NCBI GenBank assembly: GCA_947493285.1
Contig: CANLQH010000002.1
Location: 186,001-250,000 of the forward strand
Source: an uncultured Tenacibaculum sp.
GTDB taxonomy: Bacteria; Bacteroidota; Bacteroidia; Flavobacteriales; Flavobacteriaceae
Direction of reading: 5' to 3'
DNA: 64,000 nucleotides
The position numbers and the translations under genes are program-made. Below are positions 35,640 to 44,572 of the stretch, in pieces. Below the pieces are notes generated by a model that saw nothing but the letters and a program-made list of their open reading frames with translations, did not search any database and was not told the DNA's origin. Position 1 is the stretch's first letter. Each line of letters begins with the position of its first letter.

Positions 35640-36368
35640 TTACTCGTCTAAAGCAAACATAATTGGGAAACCGTATTTTACTGAAGTACGACTTCCATCT
35701 TTTTTAGCTGGTGAAAATTGCGGTAATTGCGCAACTACTCTTTTAGCTTCTTGATTAAGTATTTTACCGTTTTTAGGCCCTAAAGTTTTAATGTTTCGGA
35801 TATCACCATTCTTATCAATGATAAAACGAACCCAAACTTCTCCCTGAATTGATTCTTTTACAGCTTGACTTGGATATCTAAAGTGTTTAGAAATATGCTT
35901 TATCATTTCTTCATTAAAGCAATCCATACGCTCTCCTTTTTTTGCCTTTTTACAAGCATTAAATGAAGGTATTTTATCAACTGTGCTAAACTTTGATGCT
36001 TTTCTAACTTCTTCGGCAGATAGCTTATTTTTAATATCTTCTATATTATTTTTTAAAGATATTGATTGAGTCAATACAGGATTTTGCTCTGTACTAGCAA
36101 CTCCTGAAGTACCAATTCCAGAAACTCCAGATACTGCTTTCTTTTTAAAAGCTTCTCTTTTTTTAAGGTATCTTCTATTCGCGGATACCTTAACTGTAAT
36201 CTGTCTTGATTTTTTGTTTTTCTTACTTTTAGATTCTTTAATAGTACACTTTGTAACGCTAATACTATTTACATCTATTTCAGCTTCATCTGGGGATTCA
36301 CAAACTTCTTGTGAAAAAATGTTAACGGAAAAAACTAATGCTAACATTAATAATAAAAAATTTCTCAT
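35640..36368 (-). CDS. Secreted TonB C-terminal domain protein
   Basis: A 242-residue protein with a signal peptide (ending near NIFSQ, residue 20), a lysine-rich middle (about 45-80) and a C-terminal TonB-like domain (HFRYPSQAVKESIQGEVWVRFIID and the FSPAKKDG block). A classical TonB keeps an uncleaved N-terminal helix and a proline-rich spacer, and neither is seen here, so this may be a soluble periplasmic variant. It lies upstream of a receptor gene and downstream of a paralogue. Confidence 0.85.
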   Translation of the reverse strand: MRNFLLLMLALVFSVNIFSQEVCESPDEAEIDVNSISVTKCTIKESKSKKNKKSRQITVKVSANRRYLKKREAFKKKAVSGVSGIGTSGVASTEQNPVLTQSISLKNNIEDIKNKLSAEEVRKASKFSTVDKIPSFNACKKAKKGERMDCFNEEMIKHISKHFRYPSQAVKESIQGEVWVRFIIDKNGDIRNIKTLGPKNGKILNQEAKRVVAQLPQFSPAKKDGSRTSVKYGFPIMFALDE

Positions 36369-36507
36369 AATACTGGGGGGTATTTACCTGTAAATCAAGC
36401 TTTATTAAAAATAAAACAAAATAAACTAGCTCACAAAAATATCCTTTTTTATTATAAAAAAATGTTAAAAGAGTTAAAAACAGGAAAATAACTGTTAATA
36501 TTTATAG

Positions 36508-37188
36508 CTAATCCAACTTAAAACTCATTGGAAAACTATATTCTACTTCTTTTTTTACACCATCGTGTTTTCCTGGCAAGAAATCTGGCAGTAATGAAAC
36601 TATTCTTTTTGCTTCTTTCTTTAAGATTTTATGCTCTTTGTTTTCAACTTTAACACGTATATCTTTTACTTTACCATCTACATCAATAATAAAACTCACT
36701 TCTAAATCACCTTCAATTTCTTTTTCAAGAGCAATTTCTGGATATATAAAATGTTTTATAATATGTTTTTCCATCTCATAATTAAAACAATCTTCTTTAT
36801 TTATCGAAGTATCTCTACAAGATAAAAACAATGGAATTTCTTCTATAGTATTAAAAGATATTACTTCTTCAACTATCTTAAGTTTATTCTTTTCTAATGC
36901 ATTCTCTTTAGGAGCAACCTGATTAACATTCTTTGTTTTTAATGCATTTGAAACACTAGCAATTCTCGGAATTAAAGATTCTCTCTTTTTTAAATACCTT
37001 CGACTTCTTATCGTTATATTGTTAGCACTTATTTCTTTATTATTTATATCTTTTTTTGCTTCAGTTATTTCACATTTGTTTATAGAATTTAAATCTACCA
37101 ACGTGGTTTCATTATCAGTACATTTTTCCTGAGAAAAAACCTGAAAAACAAAAAATTGAATTATAAATAGTAGGATTACTTTTTTCAT
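36508..37188 (-). CDS. Secreted TonB C-terminal domain protein (paralogue)
   Basis: 226 residues from the methionine at 37188, which begins a good signal peptide (MKKVILLFIIQFFVFQVFSQ). The longer reading from 37227 puts 13 polar and aromatic residues before it. The layout copies the neighbour: a cysteine-containing NSINKCEI block, a basic segment RRYLKKRES shared with the neighbour's RRYLKKREA, and a TonB-C domain (HFIYPEIALEKEIEGDLEVSFIID). The two genes probably arose by tandem duplication and have since diverged strongly. Confidence 0.83.
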   Translation of the reverse strand: MKKVILLFIIQFFVFQVFSQEKCTDNETTLVDLNSINKCEITEAKKDINNKEISANNITIRSRRYLKKRESLIPRIASVSNALKTKNVNQVAPKENALEKNKLKIVEEVISFNTIEEIPLFLSCRDTSINKEDCFNYEMEKHIIKHFIYPEIALEKEIEGDLEVSFIIDVDGKVKDIRVKVENKEHKILKKEAKRIVSLLPDFLPGKHDGVKKEVEYSFPMSFKLD

Positions 37189-37566
37189 AACTATATATTT
37201 AAACCAATATATTGTGTTAGACGCCAATTGCCATTCAAAATTTCAAGGTCAGTATTATACTATTTTTAGCTTTTAATGCTAAAAAATTACCTTAATTTTA
37301 AGACAAGGTTAAACGCCTAAAAAATGGTTATTGAAAAATTTACTTGTTTATTTTTATCAAAAAGAATATTTGACAAATTACTCAGAATTGAGACTATTTT
37401 TTTCATTTTTTCGGGGGGTTAAAATGGTTAAAAAATTGATTTTTAAAACTTAAGAAATGTTATTAATTTTCACTTAAGCTAAACTAAAGATAACAAAAAA
37501 GAACTTAAATATCAAAATATTTAAGTTCTTTTTATATTATCACCTCATTATTTTTAGGTAAATTTC
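37189..37566. other. Intergenic region of about 380 bp
   Basis: AT-rich spacer between the TonB paralogue and hflX. Apart from the hflX terminator near 37501-37528 I see no open frame, tRNA or recognisable riboswitch. It contains a G6 run at 37413-37418, unusual for the base composition, and the upstream region of the TonB paralogue, where no exact -7 box was found. Confidence 0.5.
37495..37533 (-). terminator. Terminator of hflX
   Basis: Stem GAACTTAAAT/ATTTAAGTTC with loop ATCAAAAT, A-run before and T-run after, 34 bp beyond the hflX stop codon. Confidence 0.88.
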
Positions 37567-38766
37567 TTAATATTCTTGGTATAAAAAGTCACTATAAGGA
37601 AAGCGCTGTACATGAATTTTTCTCACTTCATCGTACGTCTTTTCTTTAAAGTTATCTAAGTTATCTTTATTTAATGCAGAAATAAAAATACTTTCTTTCT
37701 CTAAATCATTCATCCATGTTTTTTCCCAATCTGCTAATGAGTAATGTGCTTTTGTTTTCTCAGTAACCAAATCATCTTCGTCAATCGTTTCATGAGTATA
37801 AGCATCTATTTTATTAAAAACCATTACCGTAGGTTTATTTGCGCTGTCTATCTCATCTAATATTTTATTTACTGAAGCAATGTGATCCTCGAAATTTGGG
37901 TGAGAAATATCAACAACATGCAATAATAAATCCGCCTCACGAACTTCATCTAAAGTAGATTTAAAAGATTCTACTAGCTGAGTTGGTAATTTTCTAATAA
38001 ACCCGACAGTATCAGTCATTAAAAAAGGAATGTTTTTAATCACTACTTTTCTTACTGTTGTATCTAAAGTTGCAAAAAGTTTATTCTCAGCAAAAACATC
38101 GCTCTTACTAACTACATTCATTAAAGTAGATTTACCTACGTTGGTATACCCTACTAAAGCTACACGAACCATCTTACCACGGTTCTTTCGTTGAACAGCC
38201 ATTTGCTTATCAATAGTAGCAAGCTTTTTCTTTAACAATGTAATTTTATCTCTAATAATACGTCGATCTGTTTCAATCTCTGTTTCACCAGGACCACGCA
38301 TACCTATACCTCCTTTTTGCTTATCAAGGTGCGTCCATAATCTAGTTAACCGTGGAAGTAAATATTGATATTGAGCTAACTCTACTTGCGCTTTAGCTGA
38401 ACTTGTTTGCGCTCTACTTGCAAAAATATCTAGAATTAAATTGGTTCTATCTAAAACTTTGCAGTCTAAAAAGTTCTCAATGTTTCTTAATTGAGCAGGA
38501 GATAATTCGTCATCGAAAATTGCTGTTCCGATATTGTGAGATTCAATATATGCTTTTACATCCTCTAATTTACCCGTTCCTAGAAAAGTTTTTGGGTTTG
38601 GTCTCTCTAATTTTTGAGTAAAACGTTTTACAGGTACTCCACCCGCAGTTAAAGTTAAAAACTCTAACTCATCTAGATACTCTTTAGATTGTTTTTCGTT
38701 TTGATGCTGCGTTATAATACCTATTAAAACCGCTTTTTCTGATATGGCTTCTCGTGTTTCTATCAT
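37567..38766 (-). CDS. hflX: Ribosome-associated GTPase HflX
   Basis: A 399-residue GTPase that splits stalled or hibernating 70S ribosomes, notably after heat stress. It has the N-terminal HflX domain with FLGTGKLEDVKAYIE and the glycine-rich RGPGETEIETDRR linker, then the G domain with GYTNVGKSTLMN (G1), DTVGF (G3) and NKID (G4). Two -7 boxes lie just before the start codon. Confidence 0.96.
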   Translation of the reverse strand: MIETREAISEKAVLIGIITQHQNEKQSKEYLDELEFLTLTAGGVPVKRFTQKLERPNPKTFLGTGKLEDVKAYIESHNIGTAIFDDELSPAQLRNIENFLDCKVLDRTNLILDIFASRAQTSSAKAQVELAQYQYLLPRLTRLWTHLDKQKGGIGMRGPGETEIETDRRIIRDKITLLKKKLATIDKQMAVQRKNRGKMVRVALVGYTNVGKSTLMNVVSKSDVFAENKLFATLDTTVRKVVIKNIPFLMTDTVGFIRKLPTQLVESFKSTLDEVREADLLLHVVDISHPNFEDHIASVNKILDEIDSANKPTVMVFNKIDAYTHETIDEDDLVTEKTKAHYSLADWEKTWMNDLEKESIFISALNKDNLDNFKEKTYDEVRKIHVQRFPYSDFLYQEY

Positions 38767-38772
38767 AGGCTA

Positions 38773-38788
38773 CAAAAGTACAAATTTA
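38773..38788 (-). promoter_or_regulatory. Tandem -7 boxes of hflX
   Basis: TAAATTTG immediately followed by TACTTTTG on the minus strand, two exact consensus matches back to back. The nearer one ends 6 bp from the start codon, so its transcript would be almost leaderless. Confidence 0.5.
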
Positions 38789-38832
38789 TCAACTCAACCA
38801 ATATCTTTTAATTACTTGTTTAGCAAAAGGCT

Positions 38833-39399
38833 CTAAACTATAATTTCATGAATTTTATTTTTTAAAATTGGCAACACCTCTTTTTCAAACCAAGGGTTTT
38901 TAGTCAAAAAAAATCTATTTCTTGGTGATGGATGTGGTAGCACAAAATATTTAGGTAAGTATTCGTGAAAATTATCAACTGTTTCGGTTAATGTTCTCTT
39001 CGTTTGATTTTTTAAATAATAATTCTGAGCATACATACCAATTAAAATAACCAATTTAACATTCTTCATTTTATCTATTAATTGATGATGCCATTGCGGA
39101 GCACATTCTTTTCTTGGTGGTAAATCACCTGATTTACCTTTACCAGGGTAACAGAAGCCCATAGGAACTATCCCGAAGTTATTAGTATTATAAAATTGTT
39201 CATCGGTAACGTTCATCCATTTTCTTAGCTGTTTCCCACTAGCATCATCCCAAGGAATTCCTGATTTATGAACCTTTGTTCCTGGCGCTTGCCCTATAAT
39301 TATAATTTTAGAAGATTCATTCGCAAAAACAACTGGGTTTGGCTCTATGAATTCTTTACATAAATCACACTTACGAACGTTAATTAATAATTCTTTCAT
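38833..39399 (-). CDS. Uracil-DNA glycosylase family protein
   Basis: A 188-residue protein of the uracil-DNA glycosylase superfamily. The first active-site motif is IIGQAPGTKVHKSGIPWDDASG and the last is LPHPSPRNR. The N-terminal CDLC pair hints at a metal centre but the four-cysteine cluster of families 4 and 5 is not complete. It may remove uracil from DNA or belong to the related clade of unknown substrate. It ends near a terminator-less junction with hflX, 66 bp away. Confidence 0.88.
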   Translation of the reverse strand: MKELLINVRKCDLCKEFIEPNPVVFANESSKIIIIGQAPGTKVHKSGIPWDDASGKQLRKWMNVTDEQFYNTNNFGIVPMGFCYPGKGKSGDLPPRKECAPQWHHQLIDKMKNVKLVILIGMYAQNYYLKNQTKRTLTETVDNFHEYLPKYFVLPHPSPRNRFFLTKNPWFEKEVLPILKNKIHEIIV

Positions 39400-39421
39400 G
39401 CTTTAAATTTAAACTTTAAGC

Positions 39422-39459
39422 ATAAAAAAAACACTCATTTTATCTTAAAATGAGTGTTT
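39422..39459. terminator. Terminator downstream of the 33-codon gene
   Basis: Stem AAACACTCATTTTA/TAAAATGAGTGTTT, loop TCT, preceded by A-runs. It closes the small transcript that starts near 39604. Confidence 0.9.
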
Positions 39460-39479
39460 CTTCTTCAATCTTTTTTATT

Positions 39480-39581
39480 CTAGTGACTTATTGCATAACC
39501 AGCTGCTTTACCAAACTCTGCTAATTGTGTAAAAATACTTTTAAAAAAATTTTGAATCCCCTTTAGTAATTGTTTTTTCAT
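39480..39581 (-). CDS. Small ORF, 33 residues, amphipathic peptide
   Basis: Not in any larger frame: an ATG at 39581 opens 33 codons, MKKQLLKGIQNFFKSIFTQL followed by AEFGKAAGYAISH, then TAG. The basic and aromatic residues alternate so that the first 20 residues form an amphipathic helix, as in small membrane-binding peptides. It has its own exact -7 box (39610-39617) and a strong terminator, giving a transcript of about 180 nt. It may instead be a small RNA whose short frame is incidental. No family was recognised. Confidence 0.5.
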   Translation of the reverse strand: MKKQLLKGIQNFFKSIFTQLAEFGKAAGYAISH

Positions 39582-39609
39582 AATTATGTTTTATTAATTT
39601 CCCCTACCA

Positions 39610-39617
39610 CAAAGATA
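39610..39617 (-). promoter_or_regulatory. Putative -7 box of the small ORF
   Basis: TATCTTTG on the minus strand, exact consensus, 28 bp before the 33-codon frame. A second match (TACATTTG) is at 39653-39660. Confidence 0.5.
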
Positions 39618-39746
39618 AAAACTTAACTACTTGTTTTAAAGCGAAATAAGTACAAATGTATAATTGGTAAATAATTATGTATGAATAGCAATATGTTATT
39701 TATTTTTAACAAGTTGCTATTTATAAAGTAGAAAAAAAAGGTTGTT

Positions 39747-40106
39747 TTAAAACTTAATAAAGTCGTTAAAAGCTACATAATATGGCTGACCTTTAAATAC
39801 TGGCAAGTCAACACTTTCAGCATTTGCAATACCTATACCAGCGAACCAAACTTTTGCATTTTGCTTTTTTGAGTGTTCTTTAAATGTTTCCATCCATAAA
39901 ACATCATATTCCTCTGGAGATTGGATATTATTTGTGGTCTTTACTAATACAAAAATAGTAGGCTCTCCTTTTTTAAATAACACAAATTGGGGATGTTTTT
40001 TAAGTTCGCTATTAATAGCCACAAACTCATATCCCATTTGTTCCAGCTTTTTACCAACAATATTCATCCCTAAATTATGTAGTTCTTGCTCAGTAAGTGC
40101 TTGCAT
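39747..40106 (-). CDS. Conserved hypothetical protein coupled to helicase
   Basis: A 119-residue cytosolic protein. It has an alternating helix-strand pattern with LGMNIVGKKLEQMGYEFVAI and PQFVLFKKGEPTIFVLVKTT, which loosely recalls a PD-(D/E)xK nuclease core, but the catalytic residues are not convincing. Similar proteins are sometimes labelled as NqrF subunits, which this sequence does not support: it has no iron-sulfur or flavin motif. Its ATG overlaps the TAA stop of the DEAD-box helicase gene, so the two are coupled. Confidence 0.65.
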   Translation of the reverse strand: MQALTEQELHNLGMNIVGKKLEQMGYEFVAINSELKKHPQFVLFKKGEPTIFVLVKTTNNIQSPEEYDVLWMETFKEHSKKQNAKVWFAGIGIANAESVDLPVFKGQPYYVAFNDFIKF

Positions 40107-41461
40107 TATTTCTTTTTATTACGTCTGTTGTAATTTTTATCACCACGAGTTTTTGGCTTCTTATATTTCTTTGCAATTTCTCTACGGTAAGAACCTCCTA
40201 AATTCACCTTACTATTCTTTTCACTTTTTTCATGAAATGCAGGACCAGGAACATATTCTTGTGAAGTTCTGTTTTTAGAAATTTCTCGCTCTTCTTTAGG
40301 ACGTTCTTCCTCTGTTAATTGTTTTGAAATTTCTACTTGCTCAGGGATTTCTAGTTTAGGAATCTCATATTTCATCAATTCCTCAATTCGTTGTTTTGCT
40401 TCCTGTTCTTTTTCTGTAGTAAATAAAATTGTTTTTCCTTCATGTTCTGCACGTCCTGTACGACCAATTCGATGCATATAGTTTTCTGGAAAATGTGGTG
40501 TATTAAAGTTAATTACGTGTGTAACCTCTTCTAAATCTAATCCACGAGCAATTACATCAGTAGCAATTAAAACTCGCTTTTCACCTTTATTAAACTGCTC
40601 GATAGAACGTAAACGATAATTCTGTGTTTTATTAGAATGTATTACACATGTTTGAGAAGGAAACTCTTCTTTAATGCATTCAAACAATCTATCGGCATTT
40701 CTTTTATTTGGCGCAAAAACTAATACTTTGCTATATTCTGATTTATCAAATAGTAACTCGTTTAATAAGTTGACTTTTGTATAAAAATTAGGAACATCAT
40801 AAGCTACTTGTTGTATGTTATCAAGTGGCGTTCCACTAACTGCAATGGCTATCTTTTTAGGAGCAATAAAGAAATCATCAATTAAAGCCTCAACATCTTG
40901 AGTCATCGTTGCAGAAAACATGATGTTTTGACGACGAGGAGGTAGTAAATCAAAAATATTTAATAATTGAAATCTAAACCCTAAATCTAACATTACATCT
41001 ACTTCATCGATCACTAACTTTTGAATTGATTTTAGCTTTAAAACTCTACTCAAAGCCAAATCATACAAACGCCCAGGAGTAGCTACAATAACATCAGCAC
41101 CTTGCATTACTGCTTGCTTATGACGGTTTAAATTAACCCCTCCGTATACTCCAATAGTACGTAAAGTCATGTATTTTGCAAGCTTTTCTATTTCATCTAC
41201 TACTTGCACTACTAATTCACGTGTTGGTACTAAAACTAGCACTCTAGGATGTTGCTGTTTTGAGAACTTTAAATCACGAAGTATAGGTAACATATAAGCA
41301 AATGTTTTACCTGTACCTGTTTGTGCGATACCCACCATGTCTTTACCCGATCTAATTACGGGAAAAGCTTTCTCTTGAACTGGTGTTGGATTCTCAAAAC
41401 CAAGATCTCCAATTGAGTTACGTAGCGGATTAGATAAGTCTATATCGTGAAAAGTAGTCAT
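40106..41461 (-). CDS. DEAD-box RNA helicase (DEVD variant)
   Basis: A 451-residue ATP-dependent RNA helicase with motif I AQTGTGKT, motif Ia PTRELVVQ, motif III SAT and motif VI HRIGRTGRAEH. Motif II reads DEVD instead of DEAD, a conservative change that keeps both catalytic acids. A basic C-terminal tail (about 400-451, ending in NRRNKKK) probably binds RNA. It is expected to act in ribosome assembly or mRNA turnover. A -7 box lies 16 bp upstream. Confidence 0.95.
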   Translation of the reverse strand: MTTFHDIDLSNPLRNSIGDLGFENPTPVQEKAFPVIRSGKDMVGIAQTGTGKTFAYMLPILRDLKFSKQQHPRVLVLVPTRELVVQVVDEIEKLAKYMTLRTIGVYGGVNLNRHKQAVMQGADVIVATPGRLYDLALSRVLKLKSIQKLVIDEVDVMLDLGFRFQLLNIFDLLPPRRQNIMFSATMTQDVEALIDDFFIAPKKIAIAVSGTPLDNIQQVAYDVPNFYTKVNLLNELLFDKSEYSKVLVFAPNKRNADRLFECIKEEFPSQTCVIHSNKTQNYRLRSIEQFNKGEKRVLIATDVIARGLDLEEVTHVINFNTPHFPENYMHRIGRTGRAEHEGKTILFTTEKEQEAKQRIEELMKYEIPKLEIPEQVEISKQLTEEERPKEEREISKNRTSQEYVPGPAFHEKSEKNSKVNLGGSYRREIAKKYKKPKTRGDKNYNRRNKKK

Positions 41462-41477
41462 TTATGCAAAATTTGTG

Positions 41478-41485
41478 CAAAGGTA
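41478..41485 (-). promoter_or_regulatory. Putative -7 box of helicase gene
   Basis: TACCTTTG on the minus strand, exact TAnnTTTG match, 16 bp before the start codon. Confidence 0.5.
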
Positions 41486-41508
41486 CGCTTTCTAATTCAC
41501 TTTTACTT

Positions 41509-42294
41509 CTATAAAACCAATTGTAATTCAGTTTTATAACGTTCAAAATCTCTTAAATTATGATGTGTCCCCTCATCAATTAAAACACTTTTTTTCTTAG
41601 TATGGTTAATCAATTTTAGTAAATCTCTTGAATCATTTGGTGAAGTGACTTTATCTTCTAATCCATGAAAAATTAATACTGGTGATTGTACTTTCTCAAT
41701 AAAACTAAACGTTGGGAATTGATACTTTAAAATAGACTTTAATCCAAATTTAAACTGATGTTTTACAGCATGTGGTAAACTATAAAAAGGTGATTCTAAG
41801 ATTAACTGTTTCGGGTTGTTTTCTGATGCTACTTTAGTCGCAAAAGTAGTTCCTAAAGAACGTCCATAAACCACAATTTGATTTTCAGAAAATTTTTGTT
41901 TTAAAAAATCATAACTCAACAAAGCATCCTCATACATTTTCTCTTCGTTAAACTTTCCTGTACTTTTACCATAACCACGGTAATCGATTACGAAAACGCT
42001 GTACTGAAATTGTTTAAGATACTGCACTATTTTACCCCAGCGAGTTAAATTACCTTTATTACCGTGAAAAAACAAAATAGCTCCTTTTGGGTTATTAACC
42101 GTAAAATACAATCCATTTATCGTTTCATTGTCTGAAGTTTTTAGATTGATTTCTTCAAAAGGTTGCTCAAATTCAAACTGGTAATCTTTATCAAGCTTTT
42201 CTGATAAAAAAATGATTTTTTCTTGAAACATATTAACCGCAAAAAAACTTAAAATTAAAAGACCGACAATCCAAACTATCACTTTTTTAAACAT
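41509..42294 (-). CDS. Alpha/beta hydrolase (BEM46-like)
   Basis: A 261-residue membrane-anchored hydrolase: one N-terminal hydrophobic helix (VIVWIVGLLILSFFAVNMF) and then the fold with oxyanion segment FFHGNKGN, nucleophile elbow VYGRSLG (serine nucleophile), HGLEDKVTS and a late histidine in GTHHNLRDF. The substrate is unknown. It overlaps the upstream paralogue by one base, and both share the GYGKSTGK/GFGKSTGK block, so they are tandem duplicates. Confidence 0.88.
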   Translation of the reverse strand: MFKKVIVWIVGLLILSFFAVNMFQEKIIFLSEKLDKDYQFEFEQPFEEINLKTSDNETINGLYFTVNNPKGAILFFHGNKGNLTRWGKIVQYLKQFQYSVFVIDYRGYGKSTGKFNEEKMYEDALLSYDFLKQKFSENQIVVYGRSLGTTFATKVASENNPKQLILESPFYSLPHAVKHQFKFGLKSILKYQFPTFSFIEKVQSPVLIFHGLEDKVTSPNDSRDLLKLINHTKKKSVLIDEGTHHNLRDFERYKTELQLVL

Positions 42295-43160
42295 TACTTT
42301 TTACGTTTGGTTCTAATAAAATCGATGCTAGTATTCTCTCTATCCACTTCTGTAATCCCCTGTGAATTTAAAATCTCTTTTAAAGCTCTATGGTAACTTT
42401 CGTAATTATGTAAGTTCTTATGTCCTCCTCCAATAATTGGGTATAATCTTGTTAATTCTGGCTTCATTTTGGACAAACGAACGCTCGATTTAAATCGAAT
42501 AACTTTATCATCTGTTCCATGTATAATTTTAATTGGGCATTTTACGTATTTAATCCACTTATAAGTAGGCATAGAATAACGCATTACCAAGCCTAACGGA
42601 ATAAACGGTAAATAACGTTTTGCGTTATTAGACATACTAAAATATGGACATGCTAACACTAACATTTTAGGATTATTTACTGAAGCCACTTTGGTTGCTA
42701 AACCAGTTCCTAAAGAACGTCCATACACAATAATATTTTCTTCTTTTACTCGTTCTTTTATCTTATCATAAACCAATAAAGCATCGTCTTTCATAGTTTG
42801 TTGACTCATTTTACCTGTACTTTTTCCAAAACCTCGATAATCTATCATCAACACATCATAATCGAATAAAGTAAAATCTACTGCAAACTTTCCCCAACCT
42901 TTTATACTCTTAGAATTTCCTTTTAAATAATAGACTAAACCTCGTGATTTACCTTTGGCTTTAAATAACAAGCCATTGATAGATACTCCTTCCTTTATTT
43001 CTAAATTATATTCCTTTACCTCTTGATTTTCATATTGAAACTGGAAGTCTTTAGGTAACTTTTCTGGGTGGAATAAAAACTTTTCCTGAAAAAAATAGAG
43101 CACAATACTAACTACAACTATTATAACAACAAATACAAAAAGATAAAAAGTCCAGCCCAT
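42294..43160 (-). CDS. Alpha/beta hydrolase (BEM46-like), paralogue
   Basis: A 288-residue relative of the next gene with the same plan: N-terminal membrane helix (FYLFVFVVIIVVVSIVLYFF), nucleophile elbow VYGRSLGTG, acid in HGTDDKVIRF and histidine in GGGHKNLHNY. One difference is YLKGNSKS where the paralogue has FHGNKGN, so the oxyanion-side residues differ and the substrates may too. It is first in a two-gene operon, 95 bp beyond nqrF. Confidence 0.88.
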   Translation of the reverse strand: MGWTFYLFVFVVIIVVVSIVLYFFQEKFLFHPEKLPKDFQFQYENQEVKEYNLEIKEGVSINGLLFKAKGKSRGLVYYLKGNSKSIKGWGKFAVDFTLFDYDVLMIDYRGFGKSTGKMSQQTMKDDALLVYDKIKERVKEENIIVYGRSLGTGLATKVASVNNPKMLVLACPYFSMSNNAKRYLPFIPLGLVMRYSMPTYKWIKYVKCPIKIIHGTDDKVIRFKSSVRLSKMKPELTRLYPIIGGGHKNLHNYESYHRALKEILNSQGITEVDRENTSIDFIRTKRKK

Positions 43161-43203
43161 AGTAACATTTTAATAAACTAATCTACTGATTTTTAAGTAA
43201 TAA

Positions 43204-43233
43204 AAAAACCGACACATCACTGTATCGGTTTTT
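43204..43233 (-). terminator. Terminator of nqr operon
   Basis: Stem AAAAACCGA/TCGGTTTTT with small internal irregularities, just beyond the nqrF stop codon. Confidence 0.85.
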
Positions 43234-43255
43234 ATATATAATGTCGATTATCGAC

Positions 43256-44572
43256 CTATCCTCCAAAGTCATCAAATCGGATGTTTTCGTCATCAAGACC
43301 AAAATCTTCTCCCATTTTTTGTACTGCTTTGTTCATTAATGGTGGTCCACAGAAATATAATTCTAAATCTTCTGGAGCCTCGTGCTTAGATAAATATTGA
43401 TCTATTACCACTTGGTGAATAAAACCAACAAAACCATCTCCAGCCTCATCATTAATATCTGCTTTAACCTTCCAGTTATCTTGTTCCATTGGTTCTGATA
43501 ATGCCAAGTAGAATTTAAAGTTTGGAAAATCTTTTTCTAATGCTCTAAAGTAGTGAATATAGAACAACTCTGCTTTAGAACGACCTCCGTACCAATAAGT
43601 TACTTTACGACCAGTTTTTAAAGTTCTGAATAAGTGATAAATATGTGAACGCATTGGTGCCATACCTGCTCCTCCACCTACATATAACATTTCTGCCTCA
43701 GACTCATTGATAAAGAACTCACCATAAGGTCCAGAAATAGTTACTTTGTCCCCTGGTTTTTGGTTGAAAATATAAGAAGATGCTACTCCTGGATTTACAT
43801 CCATCCATCCGCCTTTAGCACGATCGAAAGGAGGTGTAGCCACACGAACATTTAACATGATTTCTCTTCCTTCTGCAGGGTAAGAAGCCATAGAATATGC
43901 ACGTTCTACTATTTCAGTATTTTTCATTACTAATGGTCTAAGGTTAAACTTATCCCAATCAGCCTCAAATTTATCTGGTTCACCTGGATGATCTTGTGGG
44001 TGTGCTGAAATATCCATATCTGAATATTTAATCTCACATTCAGGAATTTCAATTTGAATATATCCACCAGCTTTGTAATCCATATCTTCTGGAATCTCAA
44101 CTACAAACTCTTTAATAAAAGTTGCTACGTTATAATTACGTACTACTGTTGCTTCCCATTTCTTAATTCCGAAAATTTCTTCTGGAATAGAAATATCCAT
44201 GTCTTGTTTTACTTTAACCTGACATGCTAAACGGATACCGTGTTGTAATTCTTTACGTGTAAAGTGTGGTGTTTCTGTTGGTAAAGCTTCACCTCCACCA
44301 GAATTTACGTGACACTCACATTGTACACAAGATCCACCACCACCACAAGCTGATGGTAAGAAAATCTTCTCGTTACCTAAGGTTGTTAACAATGTAGCTC
44401 CTGAAGCTACTTCAATTGTTTTATCACCATTAATCGTAATCTTTACAGGTCCCGATGGCGCTAATTTTTGCTTTACAAATAATAACAATCCTACTAAAAC
44501 TAATACAATTGCTAAGAATGCGACTACAGTTACAGCTACTGTACCTCCAGTACTTACTTCTAAAAACATCAT
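43256..44572 (-). CDS. nqrF: Na+-translocating NADH:quinone reductase subunit F
   Basis: The 438-residue electron-input subunit. An N-terminal membrane helix is followed by a 2Fe-2S ferredoxin domain ([14 protein letters not shown], residues about 75-90), an FAD domain ([10 protein letters not shown]) and an NADH-binding domain ([12 protein letters not shown] and [11 protein letters not shown]). NADH gives electrons to FAD, then to the 2Fe-2S centre and onward. It shares one base with the nqrE stop codon. Confidence 0.97.
   Translation of the reverse strand: MMFLEVSTGGTVAVTVVAFLAIVLVLVGLLLFVKQKLAPSGPVKITINGDKTIEVASGATLLTTLGNEKIFLPSACGGGGSCVQCECHVNSGGGEALPTETPHFTRKELQHGIRLACQVKVKQDMDISIPEEIFGIKKWEATVVRNYNVATFIKEFVVEIPEDMDYKAGGYIQIEIPECEIKYSDMDISAHPQDHPGEPDKFEADWDKFNLRPLVMKNTEIVERAYSMASYPAEGREIMLNVRVATPPFDRAKGGWMDVNPGVASSYIFNQKPGDKVTISGPYGEFFINESEAEMLYVGGGAGMAPMRSHIYHLFRTLKTGRKVTYWYGGRSKAELFYIHYFRALEKDFPNFKFYLALSEPMEQDNWKVKADINDEAGDGFVGFIHQVVIDQYLSKHEAPEDLELYFCGPPLMNKAVQKMGEDFGLDDENIRFDDFGG

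Noticed and set aside
39747..40106. NqrF-like annotation for the 119-residue protein
   Set aside because: No ferredoxin cysteines, flavin or NADH motif is present and a complete nqrF lies in the nqr operon at 43256-44572.
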